DNA of 64,000 bases from Perognathus longimembris pacificus (taxonomy: Eukaryota; Chordata; Mammalia; Rodentia; Heteromyidae), in assembly GCF_023159225.1 (NCBI RefSeq), contig NC_063161.1, positions 74,180,767 to 74,244,766 of the forward strand, written 5' to 3'. This document shows positions 12,000-24,831 of this stretch, piece by piece. The translations under genes and the position numbers were made by a program. Under the pieces are notes generated by a model. It searched no databases, was not told where the DNA came from, and saw only the letters and a program-made list of their open reading frames with translations. The stretch's first letter is position 1. Every line of letters begins with the position of its first letter.

Positions 12000-14990
12000 T
12001 CTCCTGTACTTCCTGTTAGGTACATATTATCTTTAGGAGTTTATTGAAGGAATGGCTATTGCAATATAAATTCATTGAGAAGCATTATTAAGTTAATGCA
12101 TTTTTTTGTTTCTTTGATCTATGATTGAGTACTAAAATTCAGTAGGGTACCACATGGGCTCTGCCTACATGGGCTAGGTACGGGTTTCCATGAAGTCTCA
12201 AATCCCTCCCAGGTACAGTAGTACTGGACTATAGATGAGTCTAGTGCCTTCATTACCCACACTCTGCCTTTCTGAATCTTTCTTTGTCGTATGTGTCCTT
12301 CTCTGTGAGTACTTGGGTTCATGACTAAAGGAGTGTAACAAAGAAATAGGTTGCCATTGAAAAACCCACTCTTCTACTTGTTGTGTTTGACCGTCATATC
12401 CCTAAGCATAACTGGTTAGACATGACACTCTCTTTCCCTCTTCTGTTCTATCTGTCCTGTGAAACACTGGACCCCTCCCTTTTCTCTGAGGCCAGGAGCG
12501 GCTGTGGCCTCATTTTCCTCCTTAGTGCACTGCTGGTATAGTCCCCTTACCACCTGTCTTGTCACTTGGCCTGCTTAGTTCCTGAGGCTCCTGTCACCAC
12601 TCTTCTCTGGATGGAAACCCCACATATCGCCAGTGGAAAGACAACTCTTGTCTGGAATTAGCAGTGGGCCTCAGCCACTGCTGGCATTTTTAGTGTAGCC
12701 CCTCAGTGCTTGTCTTCTTGCTTTCTCTGTGCTCTTGGCAGTAGGAAGTTCCAAGCTATCCCACTCTGATCAAGGCTGATGAGTGTGTGAGAAAGATCCT
12801 AGGGGCTTCACACCATGGTCTCGTCACTCTTACTACAGCGTGACAGCACATTTTCTCCCTGGGATCCAGCCATCCAACACCAGGTGTGTCCAGATGCTGT
12901 GCCAAGCCACAGACAAGTGGGGATTTGCCCCTGAGAGATCTCCCATCCTTGAGGTAATGCTGACTATGGTAATGGTGACAGTGGTGCTGCATGGTACTGG
13001 CTGAGAAGGGCACAGGTTCTGTATTTAATAACTGCATCTTGCTCTGCTGTGGGATGAGGAGAAAGGAGGCTCCTTGGAAGACGAGATCTAAGGCCTAATT
13101 TAAACAGTAAGATAATGTGATGCAGGGATGCACAGGGACTTTGGAAAAGAACAATACCTAGATGCCAGAAAGATTGCAGGGTACAAGCGGCCTGTCATTG
13201 CCACCTGTCTTAGAGACGTGGGAAGTTTTCCTTCCATTGTGAGTTGCAGGCACTTTTCCACTTCTTGTGCACTTGCACAAGTGTTTATGGCATTGGGTTG
13301 TGAGGTCAGCACAAACTGGCCCTGGGCACATGGGAAACTGCTCTGCAATGGGCACCCACGGAAGTGCAGGGACAATGGAACTTCATGCTTGGCATATTGT
13401 GACTCACTAGGTTAGGGGTTTTAGAGCAGCTTTTCAGTTAAAATGATAAATACAGTCCTGAATGAATAAACAAACCTTCTGCTTAGTCTGGTGATATGTA
13501 AATAGCAGCTTTGAAAATGAATGTATATATTCCATCTCCATAAAGACATTTGGTAGATGACATTTTAAGTCTTCAGCGAATGTGATGTGTTCAACATCTC
13601 CAGTGAAGGATGTATGTGCTCATGTATTTTCAGGTCTATGTGTTTGAGGCTCCTGGGACACAGGAGTGAGGAACAAGCAGTTAGCCCTCTGTGCTGCTCC
13701 TGGTCTTTTGGGGGTGAGTCAGGAGTACAGGTCAGTCCTCAGGTAGCCTTTGACTTGGGATCATAGTGCCGATTCCCATTTGCTTTATTGTTCTCCGCCG
13801 TTTCAGAAGGAGAGTGGGACCCAAGCAATCCAAGATTAAGCAGCTAACAGTCTAAATCTTTAGTCTTGGAAGATAGAGGCGGATAACATCGTGTATTCAG
13901 GCTCCTCTGCTTCTCCCTCTGTGGGACTCTATAGCATTCTGAAGAGTCTACTTTTGTATCCCAATAGATCTTGGATTATTTTGTATTTGATTAATAAATG
14001 ACTTTACTTGGTGGTGGAGGTGTAGGAAGCAGGTAGGTGAGCACCCTACTGTTTGGTTTTCCCTGTTACCAGGTGTCTAGCTGGTGTTACTAGAAGGAAT
14101 CCTAGGGCCTTGGTTGCCTCAGTCATACCTGCTAAGCCATGTTCCTGTATTTTACCCCCTCCACTTTCTATATTTCAGGCATCTTATAGAATCTTGAGAA
14201 GTTTAGTAAGGTGGTTGTATAACAAAAAATGCAAACACTTTCCTTATGATTTTGAAAATTAAAATATCTGAAAGTATCATGTCCCTAGTTTTCTATCTCT
14301 GGCTACAAGAGGCTGGAAGATGTTGCTTCAGCTGGAGAGCATTGCCAGAGAGACTGGACCATTTCTAGTGTTGTCACCCTCTGGGGACAAGAAGAAAGGT
14401 CACTTCCTGATCTTATTTTAGAGATCTTGATGTTGGAGTGGTGGCAGAGTCCTTTCTCTAGATCTAGGCCCCTGTCAGAATAATGTTTGGCCAGGTGTTA
14501 ATCTGTGTCTCCAGGGAGAGTGGGATTCATTATTCATCCCATGGGAGGGAGGCAGGCAGAGAAGTGGCTGTCCTGGGTGGGAGCCAGGGCCAAGCCTGCC
14601 TCCTGCTCACTGACATGTGCTGTTGGTGATGAAGGCAGGGCAGTCCATTTGAGGAATTCTCCTGTCATGCAGCCAAGAGAGAGGCAGAGGGAGGGAGGGA
14701 GGAGGAAGGCAGAGGCAGGCAGCTTGGCAAGGCTGTCCTGGAGTACAGTTTCCGGAGCAAGATCCAACAGGATGCCTCAGCACTAAGGAAGGTGTGCAGG
14801 AGATGAAGCAGAGGGAGTGAGAGGGAGGCCAGGTTTGAAATGGTGCATTTTCCCCGGCTTGCCCCTTGTACCTCGCCTGTCTCTGGCACCCTGGCATTCC
14901 ATGAGACACTCCATCTCTGAAAGAAGCCTCTGAAGTTGTTGTTTCCTCCCCGCTCTGGGCTGTGGGGTTTCTACCACCCTTACTTTTTTT
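12000..14990. other. Unique sequence, no gene recognised
   Basis: Contains a purine-rich stretch near 14680-14720 (gagggagggaggaggaag). Overlapping frames on both strands near 14505-14909 are explained by this biased composition. Nothing is identifiable as an exon except the candidate that follows. Confidence 0.4.
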
Positions 14991-15005
14991 CTGTCTTCTG
15001 CTCAG

Positions 15006-15070
15006 AGGCAGGAGGAAACAAGATGATCAAGTCAAGCTGGTTCTATGTTAAGTTCAAGTATGCTGAGAAG
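15006..15070 (+). CDS. Candidate 65-nt coding exon, gene unknown
   Basis: A pyrimidine-rich tract (about 14982-15003, 'ttttttctgtcttctgctca') ends in a CAG acceptor, and the sequence runs open to a consensus donor, GAGAAG|GTAAGT, at 15070/15071. Read in the one frame that stays open from the acceptor it gives AGGN-K followed by MIKSSWFYVKFKYAEK. The internal ATG has an A at -3, so it could also be an alternative first coding exon. The peptide is rich in aromatic and lysine residues. I do not recognise the protein. No second exon was found in the window, which fits a gene with long introns. It could still be a chance pairing of splice motifs. Confidence 0.45.
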
Positions 15071-15071
15071 G

Positions 15072-16920
15072 TAAGTCCGTGTGCCTGCCCTTCCCGGGAA
15101 ACCTGCACTCTATCCAGTCTTTTCTGGCTGCTAGCTCCTCCACCCTGTCTAGTCTTCCCAGGTTTATGGCTCCTTCAGCTACACAGGAAAGCAGACGGAG
15201 CCCAGACCTCTTGTTTGTGAGTGTGTTTCCTCTGCCTTAATGATTCTTGGATGAGACACACAGGCTCTGTGATTGCAGTTGCACCTTGTCATAGACAAAG
15301 AAAAGGAAGGAGTCTTCAGGCTGTGCTGTTTGTTTCTGGATGGAGTCATCAGTGAAGGAGGCAGAACAATGAAAAGTAGTAACAGAAGGGCTTGAAGTGC
15401 TGCTGTATAGGTTGAAGAATGTTTTCAAGGGGCATATTTGTTGTGAAACCTGATGATATATGTTTGGTTCTGACACAGTTTGAAAACCTCTTTTCTTACT
15501 TATACTTCACATATACTGAAGTTTAACTTTCATTTTTGCCTAACTAACTTTGCTTCTTAATGTGTAAGTTATATAGTTATAGGAAAAAAAAAACCTTCCC
15601 ATCATTTTATCTGACTATATATGAGAAGCATCTTAGCTGTCTGTTTGGGGGCTTGTGCTTTAGAGAAAAAGTAAATTTTGGTGGGTCTGGAATTCTGGTG
15701 TTAAACAGTTCCTGTGCTAACATATTATTACCAGGATTTGATAATAAAAGTGTGAATTTCTCATACATCTTCACCTGTCTGACTTGTCTGCCAGGCTGTT
15801 TCTGGATCATTGGTGTCCCTCACTGAGATTTCCAGAATCCTAAAAGGCCTTTCTGGTGAGGGCTTTCCTTCCCTGATTTGCTTCTTAATCGCATGGGCAC
15901 ATTACCTGCAGAGTTAGGTAAACACTGGAGAAGGGCATAGGTGCCACAGAGAGCAGAGAGCCACAATCCCTTCATACTTCTTCTGATTTTATTATACAAG
16001 CACATAAAGCCACCTCTACTCACCTATGTATGAAAGAAGTCCAAGCACTGGGGGCTCAGTCTTCCTGCATGGTTTCTTCTGGATTCATTTCTTTCTCTCT
16101 TCTGGGGTTATAGACCAACTGTATAGCTTAGTCTGGCCTGGAACTTAAGATACTTCTATCTCAGCCTCTCCAATACTATCCCATTGGCCCTCCCTCCCTC
16201 TCTCCATCCCTCCCTCATACTCTACCTGCTTTCCTCCCTCCCTTCTTTAAATGAAAGAAAAATGATTTTTCTTCTACTGTTAATGACATTACAGTATTTA
16301 AAATATCCTTCCTCCTCTATTTTAAGCTCATCTGCATTGTTAGCTATTAAAGCCGTTATAAGCAAAATATCATCTGTGTTCAGGACAGTGAAAGGTTATT
16401 GTCTAGTTGGGATTTATTTTTTGCCTCGGCAGGCAGAGCCTTGTCCTTTGAGAAACCTGCTACCCTTTGTTTGCCATTAGGAATTTTGATAACTGCAGCT
16501 GTCATCTGCCCTCCTTAACCTTTTCGTCCCATCTTGAGAGTTTTCTCTTGGGAACCTGAAAGATAAGAGTTGAGTCCTATGAATAAGCTAATGCTAACAG
16601 GAGAAAAGCATTTCAAGAAAGAATCTTCATACAAAGAAAAAGGAAAGGCAGTTAATTGCCTTGTTTGAATTGCAGTCTTTCTCCTCCTTGAGCCACCAGT
16701 CAGGGAGGGAGAGAGCACAACTGGACTTGGTGTGATACCGAAGAGGCCACCTAAGGCTCCACACCTGCTCTGAGAATGTCTGCCCTGCTTATACAACCAC
16801 AGAGGAAGGAGAGTGGATGTCTCTGTCTTCTTTGGGGATATACATGGTGCTGCAGCTCTCGGTGATTGTCCTAAGAAGCACCTTCGTTCTTTCACAATGA
16901 TTTGTTTTAATATTTAGTAA
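15072..16920. other. Unique sequence, possible intron
   Basis: Includes a C/T-rich run near 16185-16245. If the exon at 15006-15070 is real, this is intronic sequence downstream of it. No other exon recognised. Confidence 0.4.
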
Positions 16921-16924
16921 TTGG

Positions 16925-17175
16925 TTGGTTGATTGAACCACTAGGGTTTGAACTGAGGACCTTGCACTTGCTAGGAATGGCCGTCTAACTCTGAGCCACC
17001 CCTACAGTCCTGTTTTAGAATTTACATTGGGGATTGATTCCTCCCAAATGCAGCAAAATGAATTGTTTTTCATCTGGAGAGAAAAAAAGGCCTTAGTGCA
17101 AACATGGGGATGGATTTAAGCATTCTCAATCAGTGTCCCAATCAACTAGGATTACAGGCATGAGCCTTCAGTGCC
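16925..17175 (-). mobile_element. Decayed ID-like/composite SINE, antisense
   Basis: 'ggtttgaactgaggaccttg', then 'cacttgctagg' and 'ctctgagccacccctacagt' is an antisense ID-like unit. The B1-like half ('aactaggattacaggcatga') appears at about 17143-17165 after an unrelated-looking spacer. May be two separate remnants. Confidence 0.55.
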
Positions 17176-17689
17176 CAAGCACCTTTGGTTTTTCTTATAG
17201 CTTCTATTACTTTGCTGAGACACATTACTTTGCTATGGCTTTGTATCTGTTTTTCTCATTTTAAATGTATTTGTGATTGCTTGTTGAAACACCTCTGTGG
17301 TGGGTGTTTTGCAATCTTTTCAAGACATTCTAGTAACATTGATACCAGCGTTTGGTGTCTGGATTGTCTTTTTCTGTTTGGGTTGTCATTTTTTCTGATT
17401 TCTGGTGTGACAAGTGAGTGATACTTGATTGAAACAGAGATATTTGGGGCATTATGTTTCAGACTTCACCTCTTATTTAAATCCTTTGTTTCTAGCTTTT
17501 TTCTCTGCCAGTTCTTTAGCTGTGCTGAAGATGGCCACTGGGGAGATGTCCACATTTACAACTTGACTTCTGTTGTTACGCAGGTGGGCTCCAGCTCTAC
17601 CGCTGGCTGCCACTGACATCACAGTCAGCAGCTGTGATGGGAGGGGTTCATGTGTCCTGTTATTGGCTCAGCATGGCCTCCGTGAACAC

Positions 17690-18006
17690 TCAGGTCCTAT
17701 TATCTCAGTTGTGGCTTCCACACACTTGGGTCCCGTCATTGTCTCAGTCATGACCTCCACACACACTTGGGTCCCATTATTGTGTCAGCCATGACCTCCA
17801 TGCACAGACGGGTCCCATCATTGGCTCAGTCATTATATACTCAGGTCCCATCATTATCTCATTTGTGGCCTCCACATGCACTGGGGTACCATGATTGTCT
17901 CATTAGTGGCCTTCACGCACACTTGGGTCCCATTGTCTCAGTTGTGGCATCCACACACATTTGGGTCCCATTGTCTCCAGGAGTGTTGTTGACACACACT
18001 TGGGGT
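17690..18006. repeat. ~50-bp-period minisatellite, 6-7 copies
   Basis: The motif 'cacacacttgggtcccatta' followed by 'ttgtctcagt' and 'catgacctcca' recurs with a spacing of about 45-50 bp from 17690 to 18006. Units differ by several substitutions and short indels. It leaves open frames in two phases that repeat SV.ASTH.WVP-like peptides, best read as a by-product. Confidence 0.88.
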
Positions 18007-18799
18007 TGGTTTCCTTACTCTTAGGCACTGTTTGAGAATGTGAAAGCCAACACGTGGATCCTCTTGCTTCTGGTCCTTTAGATTAGAGAGCAAACTTCGT
18101 AGAGCTTTGATTCCTCCTGGACAGATAATTCTAGGCTTTTGGTTTCTTTAATTATGAGCCTAGGACATGCATCCCTCAAATCCTAGGAAAATCCAGCTTG
18201 TATCATGTTGAAACTCCAGGTTTCAAGTCCCAGTCTTCCCTTTCTCCCTCTGTCAGATTCTAATTCTGTTTGCATTCATCTATAATGTCCAAGGTACTCA
18301 GTTGAACTTAGTACATAATGAGAAAAAGCCTGCCTACTACCTATTTGCTAGAAGCAGAAGTTCCTTAAGATGCATTTTAAAAGGGAGGGAATGATACAAT
18401 GTTTTTAAGTATTTGCACTGCACTGGTCCTATGAGTAAGTGCTGAATGGAGGGGACAATTGTATTTTATTATCTTCTTTAAGTGCTTCAAATTGAACTGT
18501 CAGTTATACTCTGCTAATCTCTGCTTGAAGGAACTCCATTTTAAGCTTACCAAGCTTTATGTAAATTTTATTATCCACCTCACAGACATCTGCACCTTCA
18601 AAACTCTTTATTACTATCCCATCCAGATACAGATCCATAAAAACAACACCATTTCGTTCTCCAGGTAATTTTGACAGTGAACTTATAAGATTGGAATTAC
18701 TCACTCTACTTTCATTGAAAAATTTTACTCATTTCTGACAGAAAGTAATAGAGAAGACAGTAGTTCTTTTCTTGAAAACTCATTCTAATGAAGCATTTT

Positions 18800-19060
18800 T
18801 CTAGAAATTTTTATTTTTTTTATTTGTGCATAGTGATTTCATTTTTGTATTTTCATACATTCATATAATGTACTTGGACTAAATTCATACCTGTCCAGCA
18901 CTTCTTATCTCTCCTTTCATATACTCTTAACAGAATAAGGAAACTATTCTGCCCATATTCACCCTTTTTACCTTCTTTCTCCCTCTTCTCTGTTGCTGAT
19001 CCCCCATCCCCAGTCCCCTTTTACACTTCTGTCATTTATTTGGAATTAGGTGGGGAAAAT
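18800..19060 (-). mobile_element. Probable old L1 3'-UTR fragment, antisense
   Basis: A T-rich start ('aatttttattttttttattt') followed by 'catacattcatataatgtac' and pyrimidine-rich 'cttctttctccctcttctct' resembles the antisense 3' UTR of rodent L1s. Diverged from the younger L1 3' ends in this window, so the call is tentative. Confidence 0.42.
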
Positions 19061-19422
19061 TATTTCATTCTTGGTTTCATAGGAAGTCTTTTTTAAACTG
19101 TTCTGAGATTATTTTAGATAATGTTACATCCTATTGTCAGCCTTGCTTAGAACTTTGTGTCACATCCCTTCAAAGTTGAAAAATATGTACTCTAACTGAG
19201 TCTTTTAACTTCAGAGCTTATTTGAAATTAGCTCTTATACTAAGTTTGGAAATGTATCATTATGTGTGATGATTGTACTAAAATGGTTGGTAATATTTTA
19301 TAGAGTTTCTGTCACAAAACCAATTGGGAGAGTCGGGAGATTTTCTCATGGGGCACAAGCTGCAGGGCTCAGCCCTGTGAATCCCTTTTTGCTCATTTGG
19401 TGGGCAGTGGATTTGGACAGGA

Positions 19423-20058
19423 GTGGGTCTTCTTTCTGATACTCTCACTTGTTACTTGGTCAAGGATAACATTTTTTTGAGACAAGAAGATTTGCTCTTT
19501 CTACCAGGTTACTCTATAAAGTTATTATCATCCTTAAAGAGAAATCATTTCAATGTAGAAGCGTTTGTACTTTTGACAGCCCAGATAAGAATCTTTAAGG
19601 ATGAGTGGCTGCCTGAAAGTTCCAAGGCTCTATGTGCCGTTGATGGGTTTCAGTTGCAGTCATTTCTTCAAGAAAAAAGAATCTCACTTTCAGATGTTAA
19701 GTGTGAAGACTATTTCAGTCCTGGTGTGTTAGTCCTGGTGGCCTGTGTAAATCCAAGACCTGCCTCCAGACCAGACCATAGGAGTGTGAGGAAGCAGGAT
19801 ACAAGCCAGTATTGTGCTCCTTGTTTCTGCAGTATGTCAGATGGGGTTCACACCTTTTGTGCCAGGGACCTCCGATGCTTTCCACAACTAGGCCGTCCCC
19901 CTGTAGAAGGGCTACCCACTAGACAGACAGACAGAGAAGATGGCCTCAATTTGACTTCATTAGATTTTTTTTTGCTTTTTATTTTTGCAGCTGTATATAA
20001 CACTTGGAATATGTATAAATATTTCATGTCTGTATGTTCACGTGAAAAATATCATTAA
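19423..20058 (+). other. Unassigned 211-codon open frame
   Basis: The longest open frame outside L1. It starts MGLLSDTL and ends KYFMSVCSREKYH. No domain, signal peptide or family is recognisable. The last third overlaps T-rich sequence 'tttttttgctttttatttt' and a UTR-like run, 'ataaatatttcatgtctgta' followed by an AT-rich end. It may be chance or part of an untranslated region. No splice or promoter signal supports translation. Confidence 0.2.
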
Positions 20059-20789
20059 AAAAAACTACGAATTAAGCTTCATCAAGTGTAGGTTTTGTGC
20101 CAAGCACACATCAAGGTAACTTGGTATCTCTTCTCTTCCCAAAATGAATCACCAGCCTTTCCTCACCTGCCACCTCCCTGTTAAAGCTCATTATTTTCTC
20201 TGCTCTCCCAGAATGTGGTTGTATATGGTTACAGTAAGCTGGAGGACCCAGGATGGTATAGAAGGAGCCAGATCTATAGTTCAGTTTCATAGAGAGAGGG
20301 CAGAAGAACTTAAAATTACACAAGTGGGTTTTAGAACCTTATTTGCTCTTAGCTGAAGGACCTGACCTGTGGAAGACTCATACAAAAGGCATTCCAGTCC
20401 TTCCATTTAGGCCGAGGCAGCTCAAATTCCAGCTTCATTGGGATGTTATTTGGTAGACCACTGTGCCACAGTGCACTGATGAAGTAAAAATGGGTCCGTA
20501 AATCTTGAAGCTGTCAACAGGAAAGTTAAGTGTATGGTGTATGAGGAGCCATGTGATGACATGTTCTCTCATATTCTCCATTCTCTCCAGTCCTCTCATG
20601 TAGAACAGTGTGGCTCCAACTATGCCTGTCCCTTGGTGGCTTTAACAAATGTTGATGCCCAAATATTAACTGTAGACATTCCACAATTCATCTGGTCTGG
20701 GTTTCAGCCTTGATAGCTTTTTCAGAGATCCCCAGGAGAGAGGATTGTGGTTTGAGGGCAGCTTATGGCAAAAGTTCATGAGACCTCAC

Positions 20790-21003
20790 CTCAACCAATA
20801 AAAGAAATGCTGGACAGAATGATGCATACTGTCATCCCAGATAAGCAGGAAGCATATATTGGAGGATCCAGGTCCTAGCTGGCCCAGGCAAAAAAACCAT
20901 CATGATTAAAAATCAATGAAAGCAAACACTGCTGACTCAAATGGTAGGTAGAGCACCTGCCTAGAGATGTGAGTTCAAACCCCAAAATTACTCAAAACAG
21001 ATC
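20790..21003 (+). mobile_element. Decayed composite SINE, sense
   Basis: 'gatgcatactgtcatcccag' then 'ataagcaggaagcatatatt' and 'ggaggatccaggt' is the B1-like half. 'actcaaatggtaggtagagc' followed by 'acctgcctag' and 'gtgagttcaaacccc' is the ID-like half with its B-box-like GTTCAAACC. Diverged sense copy. Confidence 0.65.
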
Positions 21004-21164
21004 CCCTACAGTTGACAGTGTGCTGCAAGGGCCCATCTGAGATGGTTCTAGTGGTTTGTGTTGCAGTGGTTCTGTTGAGGGTTTCTTAAAAATGGTACAA
21101 CAATTTAGATGTATATGAAGAATTTAAGTGTTACAAGCCTTTGAGGCTCTATGCATATACTTCA

Positions 21165-21580
21165 ACAGCTTTTAAAAAAATATTTTTATTATCTTTAAGT
21201 AGTTGCACAAAGGAATTGCTCTTCACCAAAGCAGTTTATGAATACAGTGCACCTTGATCATTCTCACCCCTTTCAACATTCTCATCCACCACTCCCAATT
21301 CACCTCTTCCCTTATTTATCTTAATTTTAGGTTATGTATTGAATTCTTTTCAATTTAACAAACAAGTTTATGTGTTCAATGCATTTTCTGCTGTATTACC
21401 ACTTCACTCTCTTCACCCCACCCACCCTTCCCTTATACTTCTAAATTATATGGTACATACAATGAATTCTTGCCTGCCTTCTTCACTTTTGCCCCTTCAT
21501 TCTTCTACCTCTTTCCCCTTGGCTCCACCCTCCCTTCTTGCAAGTACCCTATTCCATGGTACTTATTTTGTTGAGCTGTG
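21165..21580 (-). mobile_element. Probable old L1 3'-UTR fragment, antisense
   Basis: 'aaaaaaatatttttattatc' (the complement of an L1 tail) is followed by 'gtagttgcacaaaggaattg' and long C/T-rich stretches ending in 'ttatatggtacatac'. This is the style of an antisense rodent L1 3' UTR, similar to 18800-19060 but not the same sequence. Tentative family call. Confidence 0.45.
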
Positions 21581-21584
21581 ACTT

Positions 21585-23777
21585 AGTCTTTTTAAAGAAT
21601 TATACAGCTGTAAGGGAACCCTTCATCCCATCATTACTGTGATCCGGTTAATTTTCACAGAAGGACATTCTCACATTCATTTGGTTCCTGCCCCTACTGA
21701 TGTACACATAGTAAATTAAATGTTGGTTTCCTGTAAGCAAAACTAGCATAAGCAGGTTTGAATTGGTATGTTTTGGTGAGCTGTTGTCTTGCAGAGGAAC
21801 TTTCGTTGGCTGTGGATACATTATCATGTTTTACAAAGGACATAAGGTCCAGCAGTTAGATGCTATCCATTGAGGGTAAGTCCAAGCATTCCTTGTGGAA
21901 TGTGCATTTGGTCTGATTTAGGCCAATGGAGGTTCATCACAAATAGGTGGAATGTGTATCATTTTAATTCCATAAAGGAATATATGATCTGGCCTTGTAT
22001 TTTCTTTCTTACTCCATATTTGATTTCTTGTTCACAGTTTCTAGTTCACTAATGTCTGAATGAGGAATTAACACATGTACTTTTAATCAGTACCAACCCT
22101 GTTGTCTCATGAGGGAGGGGAGTTTATTGTTTATGACATCTGATCTCACCATAACCATCAAGATGCTACTTGTTATAGGAATTCTATACAGTCCTCTCTA
22201 GGTATATCATGGTTCACTGATTGCAGCTTCATTATATAGAAGGGTGTTGTTGTTTTTTAATCTAATACTGTATCATGGAGTTTTTCTGGGCTTTGTATTA
22301 CGGGATTTTGTGGTATATAGGCATTTATATAACATTTATGATTTCAATTTTTTTGCCTAAAATTTAAAACAATATAAAAATATTTAAAATGTTGATTAAA
22401 GTTAATAAAAGTAGGAAATGTTTATAGGACAGTGGGAAGGGTTTATAAAGCCTGAAAAATACATAAATAATAAAACAAATTTAATGCTATTAGTTATCAG
22501 AATACAGTATTGTAGTGATTAGGGCTTTTTGAGAACTGATGTGAAGAACTCTTCTGTCTCCCTTCTGTCCTGGGAGGGCAAGAGATGGGAGTAGGAGCCA
22601 GTGAGGGCAGGATCCTGGGACTGTGCTTTTTCTCTGGCTGCTCCCTAGATTATCTTTCAGGGAAGCTGAGTGGCTTAGCACAGTGAATACTAAGAGGAAT
22701 GCATTCCTTTCCTCTCTGGGGACTTAAGTAGTACTTAACACCACTATAAAGTCCTCAGCAGTGGCTTTCTCTGGTGTAGAATTGGTCTAAGGAAGATTAA
22801 ACGAACAAGGGAGGCTTTGTGTGCTCTTTCTTTTTCTTTTCTTCTCCCTCTCCTGCTCCAGGCTATCTGCAAAGAAACATGGAGTATTTCCTAGGGCCTC
22901 TGGGCGTACATGTTCTGTATGTGTGAGTCTGCTAGGAAAATGAGAGGCAGAAGCCAGGCATGGCTTCCCAGGGGGCCTCCTCAGCCACTGCTAAAGGGAA
23001 GAAAAGTTGCACTTTTCCATGCAGTGAGCCACACACAGTGCAGACTACTGTGGGTCTTGGCACATTGTAAAGCAGTGGGCTGGCCATTTGCTGGACATTT
23101 CTGGACAACATAAAGTCTGTCTGTTGACTATGATTTATATTGTGTTTTTATCAGTGAGGAGACATGTTATAGGGTCAAGGACTTTGACCTTGTTGATTCA
23201 AACCATATCATTTTACCTTATTTTCTTTCCAAAGATCTGCAAGTTAGCAGGGAAAGTTTTATGTTTACAGAGAAAAATCCTAAAATGTTGAAGTTTTTGA
23301 TAGGATTTATCCTAAATGTTTATTCTTGCAAATAACTTTTCAGTAGCAGAGATACTGAGGCCAGTGAGCAGTGTATATGTTTGACTTTTTAGTTGGATGT
23401 TCACTTTGCTTGCCTTTGTTTATCAGTGAAGCTAGTCAATTTCTTTTTGCTGGGGTGTGTGTGTGCCTGTGTTGAAATGGTCTCTGGTGGTCCTTCCCCA
23501 TGGGTGTGATTTGCCTGAATGACCCTTGTTGATAGCAGTCTGTCTTCTACTCCGGATCACCCTAGGAACACTTGGTGGCAGCCCACTCTTTCGGCACCTT
23601 GTCACTTTGATGGCTGGCTGGCCCAGCAGAGGAGGATTCTGGAGACTGCGGATGGAGGGGCTGGCTGCTGCTGTTGTGTGCCATCATGAGTAGATCCTTT
23701 TTGCTGCCCTCAAGTCTCCAGGTGATGGGAATGATGGCTAGTCTGTGATGTATGTTTTGGAAATGATTTCGTTGGCA

Positions 23778-23809
<32 letters not shown>

Positions 23810-24830
23810 TAGGAGAAACTATAGTGAACTGAAAATAAGCCACTCTTCCTTCAGCTGTGCCTCTGAACCCTCCTAAGTGTATGGTGAGTGTAGCCTCAGC
23901 TGCTCTCCTTGCACACGCTGTGGGCCAGGGCCACTTTTCTGCAGTACAGGGCAGTGCACGCTTCTGCCTTTCCTCAGCTCTCCTCAGGGAGCACTGGTCA
24001 GGGGCCCTGTGGAGTGGAGCCACAGGCTATGCTAGTGCTCATGTCCATAGCCAGATCCATTGCTGAAAATCTCTGAGCCTTTCTGTTGCACTGAGAATAA
24101 ATCTCACCTGATAAGGAACCCCATCTACTTTCCTTCCTACTGCCCCACTAGGATACCAAGACTCTGTCCCTCTTGGCTTAGGTCATTCTACCATATATCT
24201 CCTCCTCCACCTATTCACTATTCTTTCCTTTGTACTGCTCTCCCACACTGGAAATGCTAAACCTCTGTAAGTGTAATGGATGCCTGGGCTTTGTTTGTCT
24301 TCTCTTGTTGAGTGAAAGCAAGTTAGTGAGAGCAGAACCTGGGGGACATTATTTATTGGTATATCCCTGTCACCTAGAGCAAGAACAGCCCACATGGGTA
24401 CATTCTACATGGGCCAGATGAGCGCACTACTGTAGGACAACTTCACAAAAGTAGTTGTTGGGCTCAATGCCTGCCAGCAGTGCTTCCCTTTGCCCAGAAA
24501 GGCTGGAACAATACCCAGAGCTGGACTCAAGAGAAAGTCACCAGATGATGACAACACTCCCTGCAGGCTGCTCTGGCCCACAAGTGCCTCCAGGTGAGGA
24601 CTTGCAGTGCTCCAGCGGTCCATAGGCCTCCCTTGTCAATTATATAGTCCTTACTTTAGGAGCAAAGTGTTCTGACATCTGAAGGGCAACACACACTTAC
24701 AGCCTGGTCATTTTCCAGTTGTTCTGAAGTTTTACTCAAAGTTGCTAAGGAGTCAGATACTTCCACATCAAAAACAAATTAGGTCTTGTGGGTACTATCT
24801 GTCGATAATCCTATTTATGAAAAAAATTCA
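21585..24830. other. Unique sequence, no gene recognised
   Basis: No exon passed inspection. A strong-looking acceptor ('cttctccctctcctgctcca', then G at 22861) is not followed by a matching donor in an open frame. A poly(T) run lies at 23779-23806. Confidence 0.4.
23779..23806. repeat. 28-nt poly(T) run
   Basis: Homopolymer of 28 T on the plus strand. It resembles a retroposon tail but no SINE or L1 body adjoins it, so it stands alone. Confidence 0.9.
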
Positions 24831-24831
24831 G

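Noticed and set aside
17573..18024. Open frames over the 17.7-18.0 kb repeats
   Set aside because: A minisatellite with compatible period; peptides only repeat the unit. No other coding evidence.
22840..22930. Strong splice acceptor at 22860/22861
   Set aside because: Good polypyrimidine tract, but no matching donor in an open frame within typical exon length. Likely a decoy.
23779..23806. Poly(T) as tail of an antisense retroposon
   Set aside because: No SINE or L1 body could be recognised next to it.
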